A stretch of 64,000 nt of DNA from positions 14,300,001-14,364,000 of the forward strand of contig AP031354.1 of assembly GCA_037833965.1 (NCBI GenBank). Reading direction: 5' to 3'. Numbering within the stretch: position 1 is the first letter of the stretch; each line of letters opens with the position of its first letter. A model generated the notes under the pieces. The model had not been told where the DNA came from and did no database searches. It worked only from the letters and a program-made list of their open reading frames with translations. Below, piece after piece: positions 33,966 through 44,023 of this stretch. Both the position numbers and the translations under genes were made by a program. The stretch comes from Marchantia polymorpha subsp. ruderalis. Its lineage: Eukaryota; Streptophyta; Marchantiopsida; Marchantiales; Marchantiaceae.

Positions 33966-34712
33966 AGACCAGATATTGCATGTGTGAAATAAAACTAGAT
34001 TTAGCCAAGGAGTTAATCATGGTTAAGATAGTTATGACTAAATCTAGCTAGTTTAGCTATAATGTCTATACTTGGCGGAATAACAAGAGAAGTTCTAGAA
34101 GATTTGAGTGAGCACTTCTATTTTGTCTTGTACAAAAGTCTAGATTCCAAGAGAAAAGACTTTTGAACTTCATGTTTAGTTTTGATTGGTTTGACTAAAG
34201 TAAGGAGTATTCCATTGGTGAGATTAAGTCTAATGTTGACTTAGTGGAAAGTGGAAGTTCTAGAAGTGGGAAAGGCACAAATGGCATGTCGCCACCTCAA
34301 TCTAGAGATTAGTAAACATCTAGAAGGTTTAGGGGGCCAATGGCATGTTGCCACATATTGATAACTAGTCAACCTTACTATGGTTTATCTTCGTAAAAGT
34401 AAGTTAGATAGGAATTACCATTTGTTACTATGGTAAATTCTCAAGTAGTATATATAGAGAGGTAGGAAAGAGCCTCTCAGGCAAGTTTGGAGAGTTCATA
34501 TGTAGAGACTTGTTTCGTATATGAAAGAGTGACGAATTTTCAGTACCTTGGAGTGTCGATGAGTGTATGAGTTGGAGTGATACCTTGAGAGATTGTGTGA
34601 GAAGGTGTTTAGGTTATGAGTATGATGTGGAATCCTAGTCTTCTAGAATCATGATGAGTTACCGAAAAGCCATCTGAGGTAAACCTGAGTGAGAGTCAAC
34701 CCGGAGGTTGCA
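33962..34712 (+). repeat. TGTAAGACC-family repeat (probable solo LTR), copy 2, inserted in the Ty3-like element
   Basis: About 750 bp beginning TGTAAGACCAG and ending GGAGGTTGCA. It is flanked by AGATC at 33957-33961 and at 34712-34716, with the shared A making the exact end ambiguous by one base. The insertion lies between the RT and RNase H regions, so it is younger than the Ty3-like element. No internal ORF is present. The TG..CA ends and short duplication suggest a solo LTR; the minus-strand copy near the copia relic hints at a Ty1/copia origin, but this is not proven. Confidence 0.75.
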
Positions 34713-34719
34713 GATCAGG

Positions 34720-35200
34720 AGTGGCAATGGGGAGATGAGCAGGAGAGAGCTTTTGTTGAGCTCAAGGCCAGGTTGGTGGCCGCTCCCATCTTGAGGAGAC
34801 CTATCAGAGGTCGTCCATACCAGTTGCACACTGATTGAAGTATGTCGGGACTTGGAGCGGTGTTGACACAGCGTGATGATGAGGGCAAGGAGTTTGTGGT
34901 TGCGTACGCTAGTCGTTTGAACAATGCAGCGGAGTCGCGGTATAGTTCGTACGAGGGAGAGTGCTTGGTAGCGGTGTTAGCTATGGCACACTTCAGATGT
35001 TACTTGTTTGGTACGCAGTTCAGCCTTGTTACTGATCATCAACGGCTCAAGTGGTTGATGGTGTCCGACAAGCTTACAGGGAAGCTTGCACGGTGGGCTG
35101 TCATCTTACAGGAGTACGACTTTCAGGTAGTGCATAGACCTGGAGTTGCGAACCTAGATGCCGATGGTTTGAGTCGGAACCCATGCACTAGCCAAGAGGA
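34720..35200 (+). mobile_element. RNase H region of the Ty3-like element
   Basis: Shows the Ty3-type RNase H pattern: AFVELKARLVAAPIL, then GLGAVLTQRDDEG, YASRLNNAAESRYSSYEGECLV (with the conserved Glu) and FSLVTDHQRLKWLM (with the catalytic Asp), then WAVILQEYDF and VHRPGVANLDADGLSR. Confidence 0.85.
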
Positions 35201-35519
35201 TGACACTGGAGCTAGATGGCATGGTGAGGTTGACGAGGAGATGGTGCCTGGTTGGCATGCATCTGCCTTCATGTGTTGGTTACGTGGGAACTCCAGCAGA
35301 GAGGATCATCTGACATCTTACTCTAGTTAGAGAGTAGATGGTCGATCTTCAGATCCTGAGGTTGAGGATGGTGGTGTGGATCAGCGTGATGTTCACGATG
35401 ATGCATTGGTGTTGGAGTTCCTACGGACCAGCATGGTGCCACGCACTATGGGTGCCAAGGAGCGAGATCGTGTTCTCCAACGGGCGAAGAGATACCGATT
35501 GGAGTGATCACATGTTCTC

Positions 35520-36650
35520 CGAGTGTGGGAGTACGGTAGGGTACGAGTAGTACCACATCCAGCCCAGAGAGCACGCATTGTGAGGCATGCTCATGAGGAG
35601 TTGGGACATTTTGGAGTGAAGCGTACATACAGCTTACTCCTTGGTCAGTATTGGTGGCGTGGTATGCATACTCAGGTACAGCAGTTGGTATCACGTTGCA
35701 TGGTTTGTGATCGAGTGAGGGCATCATTCAACGCCCCGACATCAGTGTTACATCCATTACCCATCATGGGGTTGGTTTACCGTTGGAGTTTGGACTTTAC
35801 TGGACCACTACCTTTGATTGTACGACATCATCGGTATGTGTTGATGATGGTGGAACATTTCTCCAAGTGGATTGAGTTGGTGGCATTACCTGACAAGGCA
35901 AGTGAGGGAGTAGCGTATGCTTTCCTTGACAGAGTGCTTAGTCACTATGGTGCACCAGCTGAGGTGTTGACCGATCAGGGGACGGAGTTTCAGGGTGAGT
36001 TTCAGGTCTTGTGCGACAAGGCACTGATTGATCATCGGACCACGTCGCGAGATCATCCAGAGGTTGATGGTTTAGTTGAATGTGTTGTACAGACGGTGAA
36101 GAGGGCGTTGCGCAAGTATGGCATGCAGAAAGGTCATCTTGGGGACTGGGATATCCAGTTACCGTGGTTGGCCCTGGGATATCGGTTTAGTCGGTAGGCA
36201 TCCTTGGCTTCCTTCTCACCATATTTTCTATTGTACGGCCGAGATCCAGACTTGCCAACATCGATTCGTCGTGAGTCTAGCGAGGTGGTGAACCTTGATG
36301 ACGCGAATATGTGGGTGAGAGTATATTCTCAACGTGCAGAGCTCTTTCGAAGAGTTATGCATGCAGCGTTTGAGAATCTTGCGATTGCTCAACATAGAGA
36401 TACGTTGCGGTATGCAACCATTCGGGGAGGATGTTATCGACCATCGATTCGTAGATTCCATGTGAGAGCCTACGTCTATCTACAGCAGAATGCACCGACG
36501 ACATTGGATGTGACGGCGGGACGCACAATCTTGCGGGTGCGGGAGGTGTTACCTTCTGGAGTTCTCCTGTTGGAGGGTCGTGACGGCGTTGTTTGGAAGG
36601 ATCATGTGCGCAATTGTGCGCCATGCCACCTCCCAAACATAGATGGTACT
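35520..36650 (+). mobile_element. Integrase region of the Ty3-like element
   Basis: The N-terminal HHCC finger is visible as HAHEELGHFGVKRTY followed by SRCMVCDR (about 35597-35715). The DDE core shows WSLDFTGPLPL (first Asp, about 35790), VLTDQGTEFQGEF (second Asp, about 35970) and the DHPEVDGLVE segment (Glu, about 36060). The C-terminal part reaches about 36650. No chromodomain is seen where chromoviruses have it. Confidence 0.85.
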
Positions 36651-36689
36651 ATGGACCCAAGCTTAGCAATAGTACGTGCTGGCTTGAGG

Positions 36690-36825
36690 TGCATGCTATG
36701 TTGGTAAGCTGGTGAGGTGGCCCGTACGTTGATGTGTGATAGGTGTTCTAGGGGATGGCACATGTTGTGCCTGACTCCGCCTATCGATGTTATTCCGGCT
36801 GGACGATGGGTTTGTCCTCGATGTA
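36690..36825 (+). mobile_element. PHD finger at the 3' end of the element's pol
   Basis: The C4-H-C3 spacing of a PHD zinc finger is readable: CMLC, then CDRC eight to twelve residues on, GWHMLC, and a closing WVCPRC after about 20 residues. This is the position where chromoviruses carry a chromodomain. In known families PHD fingers read histone H3 tails, so a role in choosing chromatin for integration is plausible inference. The polypurine tract and 3' LTR follow within about 200 bp. Confidence 0.75.
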
Positions 36826-37004
36826 CTTCAGAGGGTTAGATGACTTGATCTTCACATGTTATGAATTGCAGATAGGCGACTAACGATGGGGCGACATAGC
36901 ACCCGGCCTACTGGTTCGCGCACCCACGAAGGTGTATAGCATGTAGTTGCAGATAGGGCTACCTGGGAGTCAAAGTGACCTGACCGCCAGCTAGGGGGGC
37001 GAGT

Positions 37005-37412
37005 TGTGACATTTGAGTGTGTACTCTCTCGCGCCTTATATGTGTGTATGTGTGCGTATGTGTATGTGAGTAGCATGTCAACGATGTAGAGTGTATGGCG
37101 ATATGTATTCGCACGACATCTGTCATGTAGTTACGAGTCGGCTCACGCAGTTTGAGCACTTACTATATTTAGACGTGGATATAGAGTTCGGGTCACGAGG
37201 GATATACAGTCGGGGACGGCTCGAAGAACTCTAGTTCTTCGAGTCGAGCCTGGAAGCGTTGGGAGCGTAGAGCGACTTTCCCCTTTGCGTCGACTTGGAT
37301 TCTCCGAGTGTGGAGTGGGTTGGGCTTGACTCATGTTTGTGACGATGACGGTTTGTTGCCAGTAGGGTAATCGACCTACGGGAATTCCAGTGAAGAATGT
37401 CCCTTTATTTCA
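37005..37412 (+). repeat. 3' LTR (X plus Y, 408 bp)
   Basis: Starts TGTGACATTTGAG at 37005, directly after the purine-rich AGGGGGGCGAG, and ends CCCTTTATTTCA at 37412, giving TG..CA ends. It consists of X (37005-37118), the dinucleotide TC and Y (37121-37412). X is GT-rich (TATGTGTGTATGTG). Y contains the perfect palindrome CTCGAAGAACT-CT-AGTTCTTCGAG at 37219-37242. Confidence 0.8.
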
Positions 37413-37414
37413 GT

Positions 37415-37528
37415 TGTGACATTTGAGTGTGTACTCTCTCACGCCTTATATGTGTGTATGTGTGTGTATGTGTATGTGAGTAGCATGTCAGCGATGTAGA
37501 ATGTATGGCGATATGTATTCGCACGACA
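37415..37528 (+). repeat. Second X segment (114 bp) beyond the 3' LTR
   Basis: A near-identical copy of 37005-37118 with four mismatches, all transitions. It is joined to the 3' LTR end by the two bases GT and abuts the hAT-like DNA after ATAT. Together with the X-less 5' LTR it makes the overall order Y-internal-X-Y-X. Confidence 0.9.
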
Positions 37529-37532
37529 ATAT

Positions 37533-38470
37533 GGATCTCACGCTCGATTGGATGCTCGACAAGCGCTTGCGTCTATTGACACACATTGAGGAAAAAAAGC
37601 ACGTCGATGCGTCTATTGAGTTGTGGTATATCGAAGCAGCGGTTGTTGCGGCAGTGACGGCCGTGGTGAATGCGACATTTACGAAGATCCAGACAAAGTA
37701 CATGATCATCTTGCAGCATCATAGTGAGATTGAGCAGATGGTCTGTCGGCTGTGCATCCTAGTCTCCGCCGAGCTGTTGCCCAATGACTTCAACCTGGTC
37801 GGTGCAGATAACGTCTGCTCTTTGCTTTGGTGGATACTGGCGGAAGCCTTGATCAACTTCATCGAGGATCAGATATCATTCGTCCACGACCTACTTAGTA
37901 ATCTTAGTCTGAGCGACGAACCGAAAGTCCTACGGAAAATTGGCGAATTCATACTCCATATCGTTGAGGGTATGTACGATGTCTAGGAAGAATATGATAA
38001 CATGAACCAGGCTGCCGCTTCACTTCCTCTTGCGGTCATGCCGACTGAGCTGGTCAAGATGCCACCACGTATATTCGTCGTCGGAAATTTGATCCACGCA
38101 CATACCATATAGTGAAATTCTAGTCTACGGAGCAGAGCGAGGAGATTGAGAGCGATCACCGTTGATTGTGTCGAGAGTACATTGTCAACAAACGCGTCAA
38201 GACCAAGATTGACCAACATGATCACAAGACGATGTTTAACGTTGGCTAGGATGATGTCTAGGGCTACGTATCGGACGGTTCGTTCCGTTGTTTGCGACAA
38301 ATCTGCAATGGACTTGCCATCATGTTTGCCAACACAACGTCGGTGGAGTCGGAATTTTCCATATTGAAGTGGGAGAAGGACGATCGGCACACAAATTTGA
38401 CTTGTTTGACATTGGAGGGGGTATTCCAGGCGAAACAGTTTGACATAAGGACGCGTCTGTAGAAATAAAA
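37533..38470 (+). pseudogene. hAT-like transposase, C-terminal part including dimerisation region (broken)
   Basis: Continuation of the transposase after the LTR element, starting MDLTLDWMLDKRLRLLTHIEEKK. The segment to 37986 is open and helical in character. Further on, in another frame, about 38280-38460 reads LRQICNGLAIMFANTTSVESEFSILKWEKD and then LTLEGVFQAKQFD, which fits the hAT C-terminal dimerisation motif (the usual FPNTASVESDFS.. block). There is a stop at 37984-37986, several more near 38110 and 38165-38265, and at least one frame change, so the gene is dead. Downstream, a perfect hairpin at 38507-38550 and the TTGGCRAACG-like repeats to about 38630 may be the transposon 3' end. 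Confidence 0.7.
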
Positions 38471-38506
38471 AATTGCGCGTTTGGTTGATGCATGGAAACT
38501 CATCAA

Positions 38507-38550
38507 GCGCATGCTTTATTACTACATGTCTATAGTAATAAAGCATGCGC
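38507..38550. repeat. Perfect 18-bp hairpin near the hAT-like 3' end
   Basis: Arms GCGCATGCTTTATTACTA (38507-38524) and TAGTAATAAAGCATGCGC (38533-38550) around the loop CATGTCTA. It may be part of the transposon's subterminal structure. Confidence 0.85.
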
Positions 38551-38733
38551 ATTTGGTTAACTTCGACCAGTGCCAAATTTTTACATTAGATGGCGTGCCA
38601 AATTTAGCTTATTCTTGATAGATTTGGCGTTTGCCAATTTTACAAAGGTCTGGTCTAAAGGTACAATATGCATGATTTTGAGTTAATCATGCTCATATGT
38701 TATCTTATCTTGTTCGTTCAATTTGGACGACTT

Positions 38734-39474
38734 GTAAGACCAGTTGTTATACATGTGAAATAGTATTAGAACTATTCAATGAGTTGATTATGGTTAGCTT
38801 AGTCATGACTAAGTCTAGCTGGTTATGACTAAGTTTTGTAAAAAAAATAAAAATACTCACTCAAATGTTCTAGAACTGCTTTAATTATTCTGTCAAATGT
38901 AGATATTATAGCTAAACTTAGTTCAAAAGTCTAGATTCTAAGAGAAAAAAGTTTTGACTACATGTTTAGTTTTGATTCGTTGAAGACTTAGTTTAAAGTT
39001 GACCTAGTGTAAATTGGAGGTTCTAGAACTTTGAAGGTTTCAAATGGCATGTCGCCACCTCAATCTAACAATTAGAAAGCTTCTAGAAAAGTTAGGTAAA
39101 TCAATGACATGTTGTCACTTATTGGAAAATAGACAAATCTATCATGATTTATCCCGTAAAAGTAAGTCATGATGTAATTATCATTTGTTACTTTGTTAAT
39201 TTTTGTGAATAGTATAAGTAAGTTTGGACTAGAGAAGAATCTTTTAAGCAAGTTTGGAGAGTTCACTATGCAATGATTTGTTTTCAATATAAGTTTGAGT
39301 TACATTATCTTTTTTACTATCAATAAGTGTTTGCAATTGAATGATGAGTGAAGAGTTTGTGTGACATGGTGTTTGGATTATGTACAATTAAAGAATCTTG
39401 ACCTTCTATAACCATAATGGGCTTCCACAAAGCCATCTTAAGTCAACCTTAGTAAAAGTAAGTTTGGAGGTCAT
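38734..39474 (+). repeat. TGTAAGACC-family repeat (probable solo LTR), copy 3
   Basis: Begins TGTAAGACCAG and ends near TTTGGAGGTCA. It is collinear with 33962-34712 over most of its length, sharing for example ATGGCATGTCGCCACCTCAATCTA and CAAGTTTGGAGAGTTCA, but is more decayed and AT-rich, so probably older. No convincing target-site duplication is seen. It follows directly after the presumed end of the hAT-like transposon. Confidence 0.7.
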
Positions 39475-39479
39475 AGACC

Positions 39480-41030
39480 GAATCCAAGACCAATTCCAAA
39501 ATTTGGATAAATGAACTTTTGACCCAAACGCTAATATCAATTACAAGATCATGCTAAATCTATCTACAGAGTTGATTCGTCTCGGCGCATTGGATGGACT
39601 GGGCTGGTTGGATATATAGAGGTAAGAGTATGTTCGTGATCACTTGAAACTCTGAAAGATATTCTTCTTGCTCTCGGCTCAAGCAATAAGAAGTTGATCG
39701 TCACGAGCTCTATATTTGTCTTCTCTCTCTTTCTCTCCCAAGCCATAGCGATGAACATTTTTCTTAACCGATGTGTCTTCCTGTTTTATTTTGGTTGCTT
39801 CCGCCTCCCCCTCGGATTCTTAGATTCTAAGAATGTTTTTGATCCAAGTCGTGAGCAAGGAGCCTGTCATACACGTATCACTCATCTCAGTCCCTCGCTT
39901 GATCAACCAGCCGAGTCCAGAAATCAAGCCTACATTGCTAGCACGTTCACCTCCAACTTTGGCTCTACATCTTCAATTGCGTCTTGTCATGATCCAAATT
40001 TGCTCGATCTGATTTACAACACTCGCTTGCTCAAAAAAATCTAATCAACTATTTTGGAATGCACACAATGAAAGCCTCCAACTATAGATCCATAAGAGTA
40101 ATCACTCCCCCATACCATAGTCGCCAACCATCTAATTACAAGAATTTTGTTTGAAATATGAATGATCATGTGATGTAGTGATGTCGGTGAGGGATCAAAT
40201 GATACATGTTGAGTACCTAGAAGTATAATGTGTTATGCAGTATATCATCAAGTCATTTCTCACAATATTATGTGATTTTATACTTATAATATACATGTGT
40301 TTTATTTTTGAAAATAATAGTTTTAAAAATAAAAGTTTTTGTACTTAGATATATTATATGAGATCCAACGTTAAAAAAACAAAATTTTAATTTCAGAAAG
40401 TGGAATGCAAGATGTAATTTTAGAAATTTTTAATTTGTTGATTGTCATCATATATCAAAAGTTAATTGTGAGATTTAAAGCAATATTGAAACATCATTAG
40501 TACGTTGAAAAAATTTGTAATCTTCAAGTCATTATTATGTATATGAATGAAATTGAAATTTTAAAAAAGTTCAAACAAGATTTCAAAGATCAAATATACA
40601 ATGTTAAATCAAAGATACAATGTTAAATAATCTATCTACAATAATTGAAATATATATAATTGCTCAACAAATTTCAAGTGCTTATGAAAACATGCAAGAA
40701 AAATCATAAAAAAATTTATGATCTAGATATCTAGTATAAAGCCAATGGAAAAATTTACGTCTTAGAAATATTATGCATCATCACAAAAACCAACATTAAG
40801 ATTTGGAGAGAAGATTTGTCAAATATTAGATAAAAATATAAAACCAGTGTGTGTAAATAATGAAATGACTCAAGAAGTAGAAGACATTTGTTAATATTAT
40901 ACATGAAGAAGTATAAAACATATTGTCAAATTGTGCAAAATTTGTCTAGAAGACAAGAAATTTTATCCATTTTTTAATGAACGTCCAACTTTTGTATATG
41001 TATAATATATATAATTTTTTCAACATGGTT
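39480..41030. other. Unassigned stretch with one short ORF (39694-40044)
   Basis: A 116-codon plus-strand ORF begins MIVTSSIFVFSLFLSQAIAMN, which resembles a signal peptide, and continues with a Ser/Asn-rich segment. No family is recognised and its length is not far from chance, so I do not call it a gene. The rest, to about 41030, is AT-rich with dense stops and nothing recognisable. Confidence 0.4.
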
Positions 41031-41035
41031 GTTAG

Positions 41036-41440
41036 AAACTACTGAAATAATTACGGAAAATAAATTCACCACTAAACTTACTTGAGATTTTATGGTTTTC
41101 ACAAAGCAAAGAAAAATAGAATTAAAATATCCAGTGATTAGAAATAATTTTAGAAAATAAAATCACCAATAAAATTGCTTGGAATTTTATGAGTTTCACA
41201 AAGCAAAGGAGAGTAGAATTATATATACAGTGATTAGAAATAATTTTAGAAAATAAAATCACCAATAAAATTCCTTGGAATTTTATGGGTTTCACAAAGC
41301 AAAGAAAAGAAGAATTAAAATATACAGTGACTAGAAAAAAGTTTAGAAAATAAAATCATCAATAAATTTTCCTTGGAATTTTATGGACTTCACAGAGCAA
41401 TGAAAAATAAGATTAAAATATATAGTGATTAGAAGCTCAT
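41036..41440. repeat. AT-rich tandem repeat, about 97 bp, four copies
   Basis: TTAGAAAATAAAATCACCAA-type landmarks recur near 41052, 41151, 41247 and 41344, 96-99 bp apart, and each is followed by GGAATTTTATG..TTCACAAAGCAAAG. Copies are imperfect. There is no coding potential. Confidence 0.85.
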
Positions 41441-44020
41441 AAAAAAACAAGAAACAAGTACAAATGTGAGAATATGTTGAATTTATGATTGATGAAAGTA
41501 GGAAAGTTTTCTTATCTCAAAATGTTCCAATGAAATTAATATTGATATTTATGTAATACATGAGTGACAAAATTGCAGATGAACAAAATTAAACAATAAA
41601 GATATTATCATGGATTTTGAACTAAATGTTATATTAAGTAGTTTTTATAGTGAGATTAAATAAAATAATTTTCTTAATTTTCTTTCATTTTATACTAAAA
41701 CTCCTAAGAAATAAATTTTCTACGTACAGTGGAAAAAGAGTGATAAAAATATAATGGAAAATGTATAAAAACAATAGCACATTTCAAAATAAAAATTTAT
41801 CTTTTTGTAATTGATGAAAAAAAAAATGATGAATTTTTTTTCCAAATTTAGAAGAAAGATTGTTGAAGTCATAGACATTATTTAAATTTTGGATTTTTTG
41901 AATAATATTTATATGGAGTTTAAAAATATTTTTGCACATTATCATACTTGTAGTACTATCATCAAAGATTTAGGTATTATTTTAATTTTTATGTTCAAAG
42001 AATGTTGTATAACAAATTGAAAACTATATCTTTATGATGCTAAAAAATTTAATTTATGTTGATAAAAATAATATAACTATGGTAAAGTCATCAATTATAG
42101 AATTTATACTTGAAAAAACATCAATCTGCAAAAATTTCTATTGTTTGACTTCAAAAAAATTAGAAAAATACAGAATTAAAATAGAAAATGTTGAACAACA
42201 GATTTATTCAACTAAAAAATTCATTTTGCAGCACATTAGTGCTATTTATGAAAAATATAAATGAAAAAATAAATTTATGCATTGATTAATGTAATTTATA
42301 TAAATTGATAATGAAAAAAAATCCATTCAAAAAATACATATGACTTATTTTCATCAAATTCAAGTTAAAAAATAATTTATAAAATTTAATTTGAGTGGCA
42401 ATTATGACCAAAATCAATTTTTGTATGAAGACATTCACAAGGTAATTTTTTGTATTATGTATGATCATTTTGATATCTAGTCATAACTTTTAATCTCACC
42501 AGCAACTTTTACATTCATGAAATTGATAAACGGTATTATCAAGTCTTATGTAGACACATCAATTAATGTTTATTACTCTAGATTTTCAAGAAGTGGCTTA
42601 TTACTTTTTTTCTTTGAAAGTACTCCTTGGGTTTGGTAAGTCTGGATAGACATCGTCTGACAAGAAGAGCACAAAGTCAGGGTACATTGTTGTAGAACAA
42701 AAAACAACCCTAAACAATTTGATCTTCATCTTACAAAAGTATATAGAAGAATAGAGGTGAATGGATCTTGTGCATAATATTTTGATTTATAACAAAATAT
42801 CAAATTATCATAAACAACATCTATAGAAACTACTCAAACTTCAAAAAAAATATTAAATTACATGTCAAAGTTTCAAAATACGAATTTAACAATAAAAATA
42901 TAGATCATATAGTGTTGTAGAAGTCAGTCAAATGATGACCGATAAAATAATCAATCTAGAAGTGTACAATATCTTATTGATAAGCTAAATCAAAGAGTTT
43001 CTCAGTGTTGAATGATTATTATTATTAACTATAAACAGTTTTTTTGTCTTGTTGAAGACTTATTATTTATGCTAGACAAATGGAAAAATATGGAAATGAA
43101 AAATAGCTCAAAGATTTGAATTTCAATTATTGAAAGAGACGTTTTGCTATACAAATCTTTTTTTTAAATGATATGATTTTATTTGATTCATTAAGTTGGG
43201 CACTAACTTTTTGAGTATCATCGTGAGTGACATATTCAAATAAGAAAAGGATGAGAGATAAAATTTAATTTGTTTTTTCTTCAAGTTTGATGGCAGTCAA
43301 ATAGAATTATCAAACAACTAAATGAGAGGAATTATTTTTTCAGTTGATAACAAAATATTGAAAGTACTTGGATGACCAGAAATTTGTGTTGAAAGTTAAT
43401 CTAAGATATCTCAAAATCTATCTTGAATCATGATTTTTTTAAAAAACCTAAAAGTATTTAAACAAAAAATTAGCAAAGTAGCATAAGTGCTTGATACTAA
43501 AATTTGTGTACAAAGAGAGCAAAAAAAAAAACTAACAAATGACTCATACAAATTTCATCTCTCAATCATTATTATGAAATGTAAAATCAAACTTATTGAA
43601 TAGCACGATGATACATGCCACAAAGAAATCTAAATATTTTATCAAAGCATTAAAAAAATAAGAGTTTTTAAGGTTTAATGATTTTCTTACTTGGTCTAAT
43701 TTACAATGGAAGATGAATATCTAGCTACAACAGAAGCAACAAAATAAGTTATTTGATTAAATAGATTTATCACTAATACGGTACTAAAACAAGAGGTTGT
43801 CAATGTGAAAGTCAAAGTGATGTGCAAATAAAATGATGGACAATTGAGTAAAACGCATAAAAATCACGTATCATTTTATCATACATGAAATTTTTGATAA
43901 TAAATTTAGCTAGTCAAGATTGACGTTAAATTTGATGCAATTAATGCTTTATAATCTCTTAATTTGGCTTCAAGTTTGTTCTGGTTTGTTCTAGTTTGAA
44001 GAGTAATATTTGTTAGAATT
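41441..44020. other. AT-rich DNA without recognisable genes
   Basis: Very AT-rich with stops in all frames. The only ORFs (60-76 codons) are Lys/Asn/Ile-rich and look like chance. A few plus-strand patches near 42970-43720 have faint copia-like flavour, but too little to assign. Confidence 0.5.
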
Positions 44021-44023
44021 TGT

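Larger units (their letters stand above)
25529..37528 (+). mobile_element. Ty3-like LTR retrotransposon fossil carrying a cytosine methyltransferase and a PHD finger
   Basis: An element of about 12 kb inserted in the hAT-like transposon, flanked by ATAT. Parts in order: partial 5' LTR (25529-25820), candidate primer-binding site (25821-25832), an unusually long leader (to about 28830), gag with two zinc knuckles (about 28830-30180), protease (about 30980-31370), C5 cytosine-methyltransferase domain (about 31735-32735), reverse transcriptase (about 32980-33965), RNase H (about 34720-35200), integrase (about 35520-36650), PHD finger (about 36690-36825), polypurine tract near 36991-37003, 3' LTR (37005-37412) and an extra LTR segment (37415-37528). 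A solo-LTR-like repeat is inserted at 33962-34712. The pol order RT-RNase H-integrase places it in Ty3/gypsy (Metaviridae). It is broken, with roughly ten or more interruptions. The LTR copies differ at about 7% of sites, suggesting an age of several million years at typical plant rates. Confidence 0.85.

Noticed and set aside
36200-36690. Chromodomain at the integrase C-terminus
   Set aside because: I looked for the usual aromatic/acidic chromodomain pattern and found instead a short linker and a PHD-type finger.
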